A stretch of DNA of 64,000 bases from Knoxdaviesia capensis (GCA_001510575.1 LNGK01000005.1:1-64000), one strand, 5' to 3'. Numbered from the stretch's first letter, positions 1-12,102 are shown. Notes: generated from the letters alone by a model not told the origin. A program made the numbers and translations.

Positions 1-1355
1 CCTTCTTTTAATTCCGTCCTTACCGAACTAATAGCTAATTAACTACTATTACTCTAGTAAAATACCGAATTACCCTACCTTTACCAACGTTTTATACGCC
101 TCCCGCGTACCTTTCCTATACCTCCTAAGCTATCGGATACTACTAATAGGTTCGAGTCCTATTACTAAATATTTAATAGCTAATCCCTCTATTTTTATTT
201 ATTTCTACGACTTTTCCTTTATTCTTATAACTTTTTTATTTATTCTATAACTTTACCTATTTATTTCTACGACTTTTACTAGTTATTTCTAAGACTCCTA
301 CCGTTCCGATAACTAACGTCTTAATATTTCTACTATTTTCGATTATTTTCTACTATCTCCGTTTACGGACTTCCTTTATTACCTATTCTCCTATTCTATT
401 TAATTCTAATTACTAATCCGCCTCTTATTCTAAGACTAACCCGCTTTTATACCCCCTTTATACCCCGTTTATATACTAATAGTTTTATTTCTTATTTTAC
501 TAGCCCTATTTCTTTTCTAATAGTTATTTTTTCTACCGCTCTTTTCCCTTATTATTAACCCTATAAATCTAGACTATCTAACTATTTATAACTATTACGT
601 TCTAGTTTTCCCTATTTATTCCCTTTCGCTCCTACTTACTATCGGTTTATATCCCTAACCCCCTATTTCCTAGCGAGCCTAGACCGCTAATATCCGCTTT
701 TACGTTAAATATCGGATAAAGAATAACGTATTCTACGTAAAAAAGATAAAAGTATTACCTATAACCTTAAAGCCTTAAGTAAGGTAAGCGCTATAACTAA
801 CTTATAAACCGGTAAGTTACTAGTTAAGGAGCTATAACCCCCTACGGAAGTAACCCCTATTACGTATAATCGTTAGATAATAATAGGACGAGGGAAAGGA
901 AAGGCTATAGATAACGGGATAAATATCCTACCGGTATAGCTAGTAAGTAGTCTACCGCCTTAATATACTGAGTCTATTACGATCGAGGAATTAAAGTAAA
1001 TAATAAAAGCGCTACTTACGGACCGTATAGAGTCTAGCTTTAATAGATAAGCGAGAGAGAAAGAGTATGCCGATAATATAAATACCGTTATTAGTACGAT
1101 AATAGAAAAGCTTCTAGAAAAGCTAATAGACGCTATAAGCCGTAGTAACTCACTAGCTATAGCTATAGCTACCTTATCCTCTTTTCCTACTCCCTTACTA
1201 TTATTAGCTAGTCTGTAGATAATAGGACTACTATTACCTACCGACCTAAGTAGAAAGAGCCCCCTTTCTAGCGTAACTATAGCTAATAACCCGTTATTAC
1301 CTATAACTAACGTCTAACCGACGAGAAACTAGCCCTCGGTACCGTATATTATATT
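1..1355 (+). repeat. Left arm of a large inverted repeat
   Basis: This stretch matches the reverse complement of about 9763-11115 with scattered transitions. The match starts at the window edge, so the arm may be longer. It ends just after the shared ctcggtaccgtatat motif near 1355. It covers the element's untranslated leader and the start of gag. The two arms are best read as the same part of two gypsy copies in opposite orientation. Confidence 0.85.
145..162 (+). other. tRNA T-arm-like hairpin with B-box motif
   Basis: A 6-bp perfect stem, aatagg/cctatt, encloses the 7-base loop ttcgagt, giving GGTTCGAGTCC at 149-159, a good match to the internal B box of RNA polymerase III genes. The same motif is in the right arm near 10965-10975 with a decayed stem. 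I could not fold a complete tRNA around it, so it may be a tRNA-derived piece of the element's leader or chance. Confidence 0.4.
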
Positions 1356-2560
1356 ATAAATACCGAGAGGTATAGGTAATACGGTTCTAGAAGGATAATA
1401 AGGTTATATATATAGATAAAGAGTATACGATAGTAGTATATTTCTAATATTTCCTATACTATCCTAGTAAATACCCTTATAAATAATAACCCCTAAAGTG
1501 ATATTTTAAGCGAAACTATATCTAGGACCTAATAGTAAACCGTTTACTAATATTAGTATTAACGGCTTTATACTACTATTATAGCTTACTATTAAAGGAC
1601 GATTCCTAGGCCCTCGTTTAGTAAATAGGAATTTAGCTATCGAAGGTAGTCTAATAAAGTAAAATATACCTCTAATAAACGATAAGTACGCTATCGGGTA
1701 GTATTAATACCTCTAAGCGACGTTCTTAAAGCTAATACTCCTATCGGATATTAGTAATAGAGAAGATCGTAAGAAAAACGGTAAAAAAGCTATTAGTTAG
1801 CTATAAAGCGACTACTTAAGTAAGGTAGACTATATAGTTATAGTATAATTAGTACGTATTTAGACCTACTTATATAAATCTATAATTCCGTATACGTATT
1901 AGACGTCTCGAATACTACTAGTAATTAGAAGCGAATTTATACCCCTTTAGTATTTTATTCGATAGTATACCGATATACTATAGCCTATACTAGTAGAATC
2001 TATACTAATATTTATCTCTAGTCGTATACTAATATCTACCCCTTCGCGCGTATTTATAGCTCTCGCGTTTAATTATTAGAATAAGTCCGAATATAAAGCT
2101 ATCGAACTTTTAGCTAAAATAGTATAGAATTCTACTAATAACTTACTCGAAATACACTATATTCGACGTATAGTAGAGGATATTCTACGCTATAATATTA
2201 TAGACTTATAGTATAAGATACGGTAGGATATAACCCCCGATTCTAGTATCTATACTATAGTTAATACTACCTATTACTTATTAAAGACTAGATAATTATA
2301 CGCCGCTTAGCTAAATAATACGCTAAAGACCGAAGAGGAAGGAGAAACGCTATAATTTAGAACCCGTGAAGAAGCACTTAATTATATTACGTAAGATAAA
2401 GATAGAGATAAATCCACGTATTTCCAGTACGGAAAGATAGGTTATTAGGTTCGCGAATATACGGAGCTACGTACCGAGAATAACGATCGACGTTAAAAGG
2501 CGCGCTAGAATACGCGTTTCACGATAAACCGAGGCCGAACGATAGATAATCGTAGTTATT
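960..2560 (+). pseudogene. Degenerate gag of the left gypsy copy
   Basis: Conceptual translation gives a stop-riddled gag-like protein. The clearest landmark is a ruined CCHC zinc knuckle at 2419-2460, which reads YFQYGKIGY, a stop, then VREY. The spacing of a C-x2-C-x4-H-x4-C knuckle is kept, but each cysteine codon has become TAT or TAC and the histidine codon TAT, exactly the G-to-A and C-to-T changes RIP makes. A Glu/Lys/Ile-rich helical stretch lies near 1050-1150. Ends are approximate because no intact start or stop remains. Confidence 0.7.
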
Positions 2561-2599
2561 CCTACGAGCCTCGTAACTATTCTCGAAATACCTCCCGCG

Positions 2600-5500
2600 A
2601 CCGTAACTATTCACGAAGACCGTCTTACGACCGAAAGATATACCGTTCCCCTACTCCCTACCCCTCTAGGAATAAAGATAAACTAATAACGGATAAAGGA
2701 TAACGGAATAATAGGAGAGGGGATAAGAAGCCCGCTATTTATAGTATATATCCTATATAGAAAGAAGACTTATCTCCTAAAGGATCTCCCCTCTTAGAAG
2801 CTACGGGCTTAGACGTAGATAATAACTATTTCGCTAACGTTACCTACTATTCTATACTATTTATAATCCCTTTAATAGAGGAATTAACGTTAATTAGTAA
2901 GATACTAATAAAATAGCTACGACGCGAAGGATACCGTAAACGATACCGCCTCTATACTAGTTCACTAACGAATAACTAATAAACGCCGCTTATAGTATTT
3001 ATCGATACTAGAATAGCTAGCGTATTCGTCTCTAAATCGTACGCCCGTCGTTATTTAGCGTTATACCGGTCCGCTAACCCTCTACGCCTTAGTAGCCTAG
3101 GCGGTAATAGTAGCTTCGCTATTATTAACGATATCGTTATTTCCTTCTAATTAACGACTATTAATAGACTATCCGAGGTTATTTCTATAGTAGCTAGTAT
3201 TATTACTGACGGTACCTATCCTACTAACCTAACTATTAGCTAAAGCGGAGCTACGAAGCTCGGTTATACCGACGCTAATAGCACGATAAAGCTTATACTC
3301 CTACGCGATTCCCCCGTTATTCTATATTTCTACCCTCCCTAGAGACGAGATAATATCGCTATTACCTATACTACCTCTACTACCGATTCTAGTCTAATAA
3401 ATACTACCTCTTCCTACGATAATATTACCTCTTTCTACGATAATCCTACCTCTTTCTACGATAAGAACCTCCCTTTACCTCTATCGATATATATTTATAG
3501 TATTTTACCCGCGGATCCCGATACCTATACCCTCTCTTATATTACCTCTAAATTATTTCCCTTTATTACGTACCTTACTAAGTAATAGTATAATAGTACT
3601 CCTTTACCTTAATAAACGTTTCCTAGAATAGTAAATACTAACCGAGTAACTATCGAATTTAACGAAGAGCTATTACCTAAGTATAAGAAGTAACTATTAC
3701 TTACGAAAGAGCGTACGAAGCGTAACGCTATTCGTAGTACCCGTATTATTATAGAAAACTAATAGAAGAAAGTAAATACCGAAGCCCTAATAATTATATA
3801 AAAGGCCTTCGACGATAATACCTTCGTCTTTATTCTATAGTATTTCGATACTAGACCGGACATAAAGGCCTATACTTAGCATAATATTAAGACCGCTAAT
3901 ACTAAACCTAGATCTCTCCCCCTACGCCGCTATAGCCCTTACTAACGTGAAATTATAAAGGAATTCACCGATAAACTACTCTTACTCGGTATTATTCGAT
4001 ATACTATTAACTCCCTATAGTCCGTACCTATACTATTACCCCCTAAGAAGCCCCTCCCTAGTAATAACCGGCCTAGATACCGTTTTATAATTAACTACTA
4101 TACGTTAAACGAAGTTACGCGAAAAGTAGCTTATCTACTACCGAATATCGAGGATTCCCTCTAATAGGCCGCTAGATACCGATTCTATACTTTTCTCGAC
4201 CTAGAAGACGGCTTCTAGTAGATAGTTATAGACCCTAAGGTAGTACTAAAGATAGCGTTTTCTACGCTATTTAGATAATACGAATAGCTTCGTATACTAT
4301 TTAGCCTTATAAACGCACCTATAACCTTCTAGCATTTTATAAACGAGGTCCTCGAGCTAGTACGTACCTTTACTATAGGCCTTTTAGACGATATTTACAT
4401 TTAAGGTAAGATAATAATAGAATTAGCTAAGAGAATAATCGCTATTCTACGCTAATTAAGCCGCTATCGACTATTATTAAACCTTAAGAAGTACGAATAG
4501 TTCGTTAAAGAAGGTAAGTTTTTAGGAATAATTATCTCTATCTACGGTATTCGTCTAGATCTTAAGAAAGTAACTACCGTTTACGAAAGACTAGCGCCTA
4601 CTACTACTACTAAGATCCGTAGCTTTTTAAATACCGCTAGCTATTTACGCCGCTTTATCCCCTACTTTATATATAAAGCGCGTTTACTCTATAAGTATAC
4701 CGGAGTAGATAAGCCTAAAGGTATATAAGTATAGCTAGATAACGAGTTATTATAAGCCTAGCGCGATATTCGCGATACTATAGCCTCCCTCCCGGAGCTA
4801 CGTAACTACGATTATATACTCCTATCGGTACTCGAGACTAACGCTTCTAATTATACCGTTAGTACTACGTTATTCTAACTATAGCGCGATTCTAATAATA
4901 AATATAGCGTTTTACGCCTAGTTACGTACTTTAACGCCGTTTTATCGAAGACCTAGTAGCGATATAGTACCTAAGAGAGAGAAATACTTACCGTTATTAT
5001 ATTATTATAGTATTAGAGGAGCTAGCTAGAGGCTACCGAGATTACTATTATTACCGACTACGAAACCCTACGCCTTTTCACTACTAAGTAGGAATAGCTA
5101 GCTAGAATATTACGATTTCTCGATATAATCGTATACTATAGCGTACGTATTTATTACCGATCCGGAAAAGCTAATATTTTAGCTAATTAGTTATTACGGC
5201 CGCGTATAGATATAGCGCTCGTAATAAATAAGGAGGAAGGGTATAAAACGAACGATAATAATATATTAACTAACGCCTTTCCCGCCACTAATAACGAGAC
5301 CCCTAGACCCCCGAACTAACGATTAGAGATACGGCTCCCGGCGCGACCACTACTAAACGACGCTAAATAGCCTCTAAATAACACTATAAATACCGAATAA
5401 CCTACGAACGATACGCTAATCGCCCCTAATATTAAGGAGTTAGATAACCTTAGATAGCATAACGTCTAGGATATTATTAACTACCTAGAGAATAGCTATC

Positions 5501-6770
5501 TACTCCCCTATCGTATCCCTTCGACCTTCGTTTAGGACTATTTCGCTATCTTTTACGGCGAAGTATATACCGTTATTAACCGTATCCTAATAAAGATACT
5601 AACGTACGAGGCCTCCGTTTTAGAAGCTATTAAGGTCTATAAGCTAGAAGGCTATACGCGCGTTAGTACCCTATATACGCTATTAGCTAAACGAGTATAG
5701 TACCCTAACTTAATTTTAGTTACGAATAAGGCCGTTCGACGGTATACGGAATATTAATTACTATAAAAGCCCCCTAAAGTAACGGAATCGCTACGACCGA
5801 TCCTAACCGCACGACTATTAGCACGTTAGGGAATAGACTTTACCGGCCGTTTTATTATTAATAGTAAACGGATATAGCTATTAACGGTAGTCGAGTACGC
5901 TACTAGCTACGCTATAGTAGCTATAGACCCTTATAATAACACCTTAGCTACTACGAAGTTACTAGTAGCACGTATTTACGTAGTATTCGGACCGCTAGTC
6001 GAGATTATTACTAATAATAGTACCCCCTTTAACTCTAATAAATTTAGGACCCTCCTCGCTAACTACGACCCCCCTATATAATAGTATCGTATAATAATAT
6101 ACTATCTACGGACGAATAGCTAAGTTAAGCGCTTTAACGGGTAAATTAAGTATATCGCTAGCTATCTAGCTAGCGCTAATACTAAGAACTAAGAAGATAT
6201 TAATTAGCTAATAATTATTCCTAAAGCTATACGTATCTACCTAAATAGACCGTAAATAAGTAGCTTTTCCCTATACTACCTACTTTTTAGTACCGAGCCC
6301 TACGATAGCGCTACCTATATTACTATACCGTATGAACGGGAGCCTACTATAGACGAAGTTATCGCCTCCTAATAAGATTTAGCTTACGAAAGATAGTTAT
6401 TTAAGACCGTTCGCTTATTATCTAACTCTATAAAGGTATACTAAATATATATCTATACTATATTATAGAACGATAAGGCTACGTATCGCATTTTTAGTAA
6501 AAGCGACTAGACGTTACGATATTAACCGTAAAAGCATAAACACAAGCTATTCTACGACGGACCGTAGCTTATTATTAACGTTTACTAGGGTAATACCTAT
6601 ACTCTAGAGTCACTAGGCGGTTATCGGCTTAATAAACGCTATAATAGGTTTAACCTATTCCTAGCGTACGTCGAGGATAGCTAGCCTATTCGTAGCCTTT
6701 AGTATACTAGTCGTCGCCTACTCGAGTTAGATCGTAAACGTCTATCGTCTATCGGTAGATAGTTACCTTA
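2600..6770 (+). pseudogene. Degenerate pol (PR-RT-RNase H-integrase) of the left gypsy copy
   Basis: A protease-like stretch FIDTRIASVFVS lies at about 2998-3035, with the active-site glycine changed to arginine. RT motifs follow: INYYTLNEVTRK near 4088, LINAPITF near 4306, and a YLDD-type box LLDDIYI at 4381-4401. An RNase H start (ETNASNYTVS) lies near 4831. The integrase core shows GIDFTG near 5829, TNNSTPFNSNKF near 6009 and KRFNG near 6125, then a GPY/F-like module (YDGP) near 6554. Numerous TAA/TAG codons interrupt every domain, often where Gln or Trp would be expected, which again fits RIP. It cannot encode a working polymerase. Confidence 0.85.
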
Positions 6771-7639
6771 CCCTACACTATTCTTTCCTTTTTTATTTTT
6801 ATATTTATTATTTTACTTTTCCTTTATAACATTCGTTCTATAGTTATCCCCTATTTATATCCTAATTCTATCTATATCCTAATTTCCTTTATTCTATTTT
6901 TATTTTTAGCTACGCCTTACTATTAAGCTATACTATTTTCCTTTTTTAGAATTTTTCTTTTATTATTCTTTTTTTATTTTACTACTATTACCGCTAATAT
7001 TCCGCCTTTTATATACTTTTCCTGATTTTTTCCCGCGTATTTCCCTACTTTTAACCTATTTTACTATATTAATAATTAATAGAACGCTCTAGACTTACCG
7101 CTACGCCTATATACTATTTTTTTCTTTCTTCCCTTCTTTATTCCTAATTCCCGCGCTTTACGCTAGCCACCTACGTTTACGTAGCTAACTATCGCCCTTT
7201 CCTATATTCGTATAACGAAGGGAGGGGAAAGAGGTGCTAATTATACTATCTAATATCGAATAGCATAAACACCGCTATAGCACGATATTCTAAATACCGC
7301 GACTAACCTAAACGTCCTTTATCTAGCTATCCCTTCTACCCTCCGGGACCCGCTTTTCTCGGTAACTACCTGGTTTAATAGCTATTAGGACTATATTAGC
7401 TAATAGAAGGACTACTATAGCACGATAAACGCTATAATAACCTTACCTTTTATAATAAAAAGCTAAATTCTTTCCTATTTATAATAAATAAAGAAACGAA
7501 TAGTTATACGACTAACGAAGAAACATAAGAAGCTAGCGATCTCTAGCTATAAACGATTTAGAATTAGATAGTTCTTTATCTCTCTTATCACTACTATCTC
7601 TTTCCTATCTATCCTTCCTATCACTAGCACTATTAATAG
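6771..7639. other. Degenerate non-coding segment of the retroelement
   Basis: A pyrimidine-rich and AT-rich stretch lies between the end of pol and the next frame remnant. No ORF or domain is recognisable. From about 7230 onward CpA occurs a little more often than further left, so RIP may have been less complete here. Confidence 0.5.
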
Positions 7640-8770
7640 CTATTCTACTCACTAAGCCTACTATTTACACTATAAACGATAATAACATCTCTTAATAGCC
7701 TACTAATAATAATAATAATAACGCTAATAACACCCTATTACCTACTATAGCCACTATTCCCCCTACCGCTACTCCCGCTACGAACGTACCGCGCGTTACC
7801 GCTATAGTTAGAGCCGTTAAGCCGATTCCGTATACCCGATACGTACTAAGACGTATCGAATACCTAGGTATTCTCTACTATCGATACGTTATTAATAACG
7901 TTATATAGAATACTTATACCGAATACTATAACTATTAAGCTAATTACCAGGTACCTAGTAATATATTAACTAAAATAGATACCTTTATAGATACCGATAA
8001 GAACTAGATTAATACGCTAAGCACGTAAACCCGAGCGCTACGGGATATCGCTATAGCTAAATATATACTCGTCTATAATAGGGACTCTACGGCCGCTAAT
8101 TAGAAGTTAAATAGCGTAGAATTTAATAACGCGAGCCGTTTTATTAATATAGTAGCTATCTAATATACCTTCGAGGGATACCTCGTACCTATTTAACTGA
8201 CTATTATACGCCTACGGCGTGCGGCTTTAGCGCTAGCCCCGACCTCGGTATACCTATTACCTCTCTTTTTAGCTGCCGAGGCCGCCGAAATTAATACTAT
8301 TAAGGGAAGACCCCCGCCGGTACCTACTCCACTAGTAGTAGCACCCGTTATACTAGCCGTTATAGCACTAATGCTAGCTAGTAGAGCCGCCGTTATACCG
8401 GTAATACTAGTATTTACGCCGATAGCTATACTAATAGTAACTACCGCTATCGTAATAGCACCCCCTTTCCCTAACGCCCCGGTCCCCGCTACCTTTATAG
8501 CTTAATTCCTAGGCGTAACGCCCGCCTATATTAACTAATAATAGGTAGACGAGTTACGTAATCGCTACCTATATAGTATAGTATAAGCCGTTACTATCTA
8601 ACTAGGCGTCGTAGTATTCTTAATCCCCCCTAATACTATCTAATACTAAGGTATTTATATCGTTAGACGGATGAAACGGTACCTATAGCTACCCGAAACG
8701 CTATGAATAGGAAGTTCCCCTTTATTATACTAGATACCTATTTTCCTATCGATTACTATTATTATTCCTA
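7640..8770 (+). pseudogene. Degenerate accessory frame with tyrosine-for-cysteine pattern
   Basis: One plus-strand frame stays mostly open for over 300 codons, with few stops compared with pol. Near 7830-7960 it has clustered tyrosines (LYYRYV, TEYYNY, ANYQV) at spacings like CxxC motifs; RIP turns TGC/TGT codons into TAC/TAT, so this may once have been a cysteine-rich, zinc-binding-like domain. An Ala/Val/Pro-rich stretch follows near 8200-8500. It lies between pol and the presumed 3' LTR, so it may be a third ORF of the element or an older nested insertion. I do not recognise the family. Confidence 0.35.
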
Positions 8771-8982
8771 TCTAACCGCTATTTAGACTCGCTTTATATT
8801 ATATTTCTTTCTATACGCTTAGAAAAATCGAAAAGGATAAAAAAAGAGGACCCCTAGAAAAACATAAAAATAATTAAAAACCGCTTATAGTATGAGCATA
8901 AAATCATATAAAGGGAAGTCCTTTTAATATCCTTTACTAGTTAAAGGTAGATCGCGGACGATCTAGTTAAGAAAGGGGATCT

Positions 8983-9262
8983 TATAGATCCCTAATAGGT
9001 TAGAGTATATTATAATTACGTATAAACGTATACTAATACACGTAGATACTACCTAGTAGTAAGTATTTAGGTATATATCTATATATATATAAATACCTTA
9101 AAGAGCTAGCAAAAGACCTATAAAAGGTAGATATCTACTACGCTTTCATAGGAAACATCTTAAGATAGAAAAAATTCAAGCTTCCCTTTATATATATTTC
9201 TCTATACGTGCCTTATAATTGTAACTCATTTGTTAGTCCTTTGGACTATATATCTAGGAATC
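8983..9262 (+). repeat. Truncated LTR (about 280 of 415 bp), plus orientation
   Basis: This matches the reverse complement of the LTR copies at 11273-12102, from their TGTGGATCCC-type end (here tatagatccc) to a tatctaggaa segment, then homology stops. It retains more CpA/TpG than the other copies, for example near 9225-9250. Its orientation suits the 3' LTR of the left element. A TATA-like ctataaaagg lies near 9118. Confidence 0.75.
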
Positions 9263-9762
9263 ACAATAGCTTCTAGGATCCGAAAATAGGGGGGGGAGGG
9301 ACTACGGAAGTTTTCTTAGTTCCCGTAGGATTAATAAGTAGGTTAAGGAGGGGGGGGNGGGGGGGGGGGGGGGTCGAAACGAAAATAATAAGGTATAAAG
9401 CTATAAGCGCCGGGCTTATAACCTATTAGAAAATATAGGAAAAGAGGTTAGAATTAGAAGCGTAACTTTATAGTTAATACTATTAATAAAGGTAGGGGGT
9501 AAAAAATAAGATAAGTAGTTAATAGCTATAAATACTAAGCTAGAATAGATAGGGGGAAAGCTTCCTTCTTATCCCCTATAGGATCTAAGCTTCCCCCCGC
9601 CTAGATCCTAGATACCTTCTAAGGCTCCCTTTCCTATACTAGGCTCTTTATAATTACATATTACTTCTATTAGCCTTCCCCAGGCTATTTATCGTAGCCT
9701 TATTCTTTATTATAAACTTCCGACTATATAAAGGATAATATAATATAAATTAATCTAATATT
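9263..9762. other. Junction segment with poly-G tract and the only ambiguous base
   Basis: This separates the truncated LTR from the right inverted copy. It contains a G-rich stretch (9290-9300) and a 24-base G run at 9350-9373 with an N at 9358. No gene is visible. The run may be a genuine homopolymer or a sequencing or assembly artefact at the join. Confidence 0.6.
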
Positions 9763-11115
9763 TAATATATACGGTACCGAGGGCTAGTTTCTCGTTGGTT
9801 AGACGCTAGTTATAAGTAATAACGGGTTATTAGTTATAGTTACGCTAGAAAGGGGGCTCTTTCTACTTAGGTCGGTAGGTAATAGTAGTCCTATTATCTA
9901 CGGACTAGTTAATAATAGCGAGGGAGTAGGAAAAGAGGATAAGGTAGCTATAGCTATAGCCGGTGAGTTACTACGGCTTATAGCGTCTATTAGCTTTTCT
10001 AGAAGCTTTTTTATTATCGTACTAATAACGGTATTTATATTATCGGTACGCTCTTTCTCTCTCGCTTATCTATTAAAGTTAGACTTTATATGGTCCGTAA
10101 GTAACGCTTTTATTATTTACTTTAATTCCTCGATCGTAATAGACTTAGTATATTAAGGTAGTAGACTACTTACCGGCTATACTAGTAGAATATTTATCCC
10201 GTTATCTATAACCTTTCCTTTCCCTTATCCTATTATTATCTAACGATTATACGTAATAGGGGTTACTTCTATAGGGGGTTATAGCTCCTTAACTAGTAAC
10301 TTACTAGTTTATAGGTTAATTATAGCGCTTACCTTACTTAAGGCTTTAAAGTTATAAGTAATACTTTTATTTCTTTTATATAGAATACGTTATTCTTTAT
10401 CTAATATTCGGCGTAAAAGCGGATATTAGCGGTCTAGGCTCGCTAGGAAATAGGGGGTTAGGGATATAAACTAATAGTAAGTAGGAGCGAAAGGGAATAA
10501 ATAGGGAAAACTAGGGTATAATAATTATAAATAGTTAGATAGTCTAGATTTATAAGGTTAATAATAAGGGGAAAAAGCGGTAGAAAGGGTAACTATTAGA
10601 AAAGAAATAGGGTTAGTAAAATAAGAAATAAGACTATTAGTATATAAACGGGGTATAAAGGGGGTATAAAAGCGGGTTAGTCTTAGAATAAGAAGCGAAT
10701 TAGTAATTAGAATTAAATAGAATAAGAGAATAGGTAATAAAGGAAGTCTATAAACGGAGGTAGTAGAAAATAATCGAAAATAGTAGAAATATTAAAACGT
10801 TAGTTATTAGAATAGTAAGAGTCTTAGAAATAACTAGAAAAAGTTAAAGAAATAAATAGGTAAAATCGTAGAATAAATAGAAATATTATAAAAATAAAAG
10901 AAAAATCGTAGAAATAAATAGAAATAGAAGGATTAGCTATTAAATATTTAGTAATAGGACTCGAACTTATTAGTAATATCCGATAGCTTAGGAGGTATAA
11001 GAAAGGTACGCGGGAGGCGTATAAAACGTTAGTAAAGGTAAGGTAATTTAGTATCTTACTAGAGTAATAGTAGTTAATTAGCTATTAGTTTAGTAAGGAT
11101 AGAATTAAAAGAAAG
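9763..11115 (-). repeat. Right arm of the large inverted repeat
   Basis: This is the reverse-complement partner of positions 1-1355. Easily aligned anchors are cctcccgcgtacc (near 108) against ggtacgcgggagg (near 11006), and acgagaaactagccctcggt (near 1321) against its complement near 9777. The arms are separated by about 8.4 kb. Confidence 0.85.
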
Positions 11116-11272
11116 AAAATAAAAGATATTTATTTAACGTATTTTTATTATTAAAAGGAGGTTAAATAGAAAGGGTTTTTATAAAAGAAAGGTAATTCGT
11201 AGTTTACTATAGCGGAAAGTAGTAAAGCTATTAGTAGAAGTAAATTCTAAATTAAAAGAAAGGAAAGTTAAG

Positions 11273-11687
11273 ATATTAGTTAATTACGTATCGATTAAGA
11301 CTCGAACCTAGAGGAAAGGTAGTCGATTACGATAGTTAAGCTTTAAAGGAAGGTTAATAAGAGATTAATAATATAAGTATTACGCTTATAAAAAATTAAT
11401 TTTTTATAATTCCTAGATATATAATCTAAAGGACTAATAAATAAGTTATAATTATAAGGTATATATAGAGAAATATATATAAAGGGAAGCTTAAATTTTT
11501 TCTATCTTAAGATATTTCCTATAAAAGCGCGGTAGATATCTACCTTTTATAGGTCTTTTACTAGCTCTTTAAGGTATTTATATATATATAGATATATACC
11601 TAAATACTTACCGCTAAGTAGTATCCACGTATATTAGTATATATTTATACGTAATTATAATATACTCTGACCTATTAGGGATCTATA
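11273..11687 (-). repeat. LTR copy 1 of a tandem pair (415 bp)
   Basis: On the minus strand it runs from a RIP-altered TATAGATCCC end (11687) to CTAATAT (11273), consistent with an original TG...CA LTR. It contains a TATA-like box near 11550 and, near its 3' end, a tRNA B-box-like GGTTCGAGTC (about 11299-11308 on the minus strand). It directly abuts the second copy. Confidence 0.75.
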
Positions 11688-12102
11688 ATATTAGTCGATT
11701 ACGTATCGATTAGGACTCGAACCTAGAGGAAAGGTAGTCGATAGCGATAGTTAGGCTTTAAAAGAAGGTTAATAAAAGATTAATAATATAAGTATTACGC
11801 TTATAAAAAATAAACTTTTTATAATTCCTAGTTATATAATCTAAAGGACTAATAAATAAGTTATAATTATAAGGCACGTATAGAGAAATATATAAAAAGG
11901 GAAGCTTAAATTTTTTCTATCTTAAGATATTTCTTATAAAAGCGCGGTAGATATTAACTTTTTATAAGTCTTTTACTAGCTCTTTAAGGTATTTATATAT
12001 ATATAGATATATACCTAAATACTCACCGCTAGGTAGTATCCACGTATATTAGTATACGTTTATACGTGATTGTAATGCACTCTGACCTATTAGGGATCCA
12101 CA
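11688..12102 (-). repeat. LTR copy 2 of a tandem pair (415 bp)
   Basis: This has the same length as copy 1. Its outer end is better preserved and reads TGTGGATCCC on the minus strand at 12102. It keeps several CpA/TpG steps near 12060-12100 that copy 1 has lost. The right boundary coincides with the change to ordinary, non-RIP sequence. Confidence 0.75.

Larger units (their letters stand above)
1..9262 (+). mobile_element. RIP-degraded Ty3/gypsy LTR retrotransposon, left copy
   Basis: This is a dead LTR retrotransposon read on the plus strand. Its 5' end, and presumably its 5' LTR, lies beyond the left edge. Remnants occur in the order gag zinc knuckle, protease, reverse transcriptase, RNase H, integrase, which is the Ty3/gypsy order (Ty1/copia has integrase before RT). 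CpA and TpG are nearly absent (none in the first 60 bases) while CpG is common, as expected from RIP turning CpA into TpA. All frames carry many stops. A truncated LTR at 8983-9262 in matching orientation is the likely 3' end. Assignment to Ty3/gypsy rests on domain order and residue patterns seen by eye. Confidence 0.85.
9763..12102 (-). mobile_element. Right, truncated gypsy copy in inverted orientation
   Basis: Read on the minus strand this has LTR sequence (12102 down to 11273), a leader, and the first part of gag down to about 9763, where it stops; no pol remains. It matches the left copy base by base apart from transitions, with the two copies differing at RIP-type positions, so both were mutated after duplication. 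The minus-strand order LTR-leader-gag is what a 5' fragment of the same element should show. Confidence 0.75.

Noticed and set aside
1..12102. CRISPR array or bacterial mobile element
   Set aside because: No regular short direct repeats with unique spacers; the repeats are long, RIP-mutated LTR retroelement parts in a eukaryotic genome.
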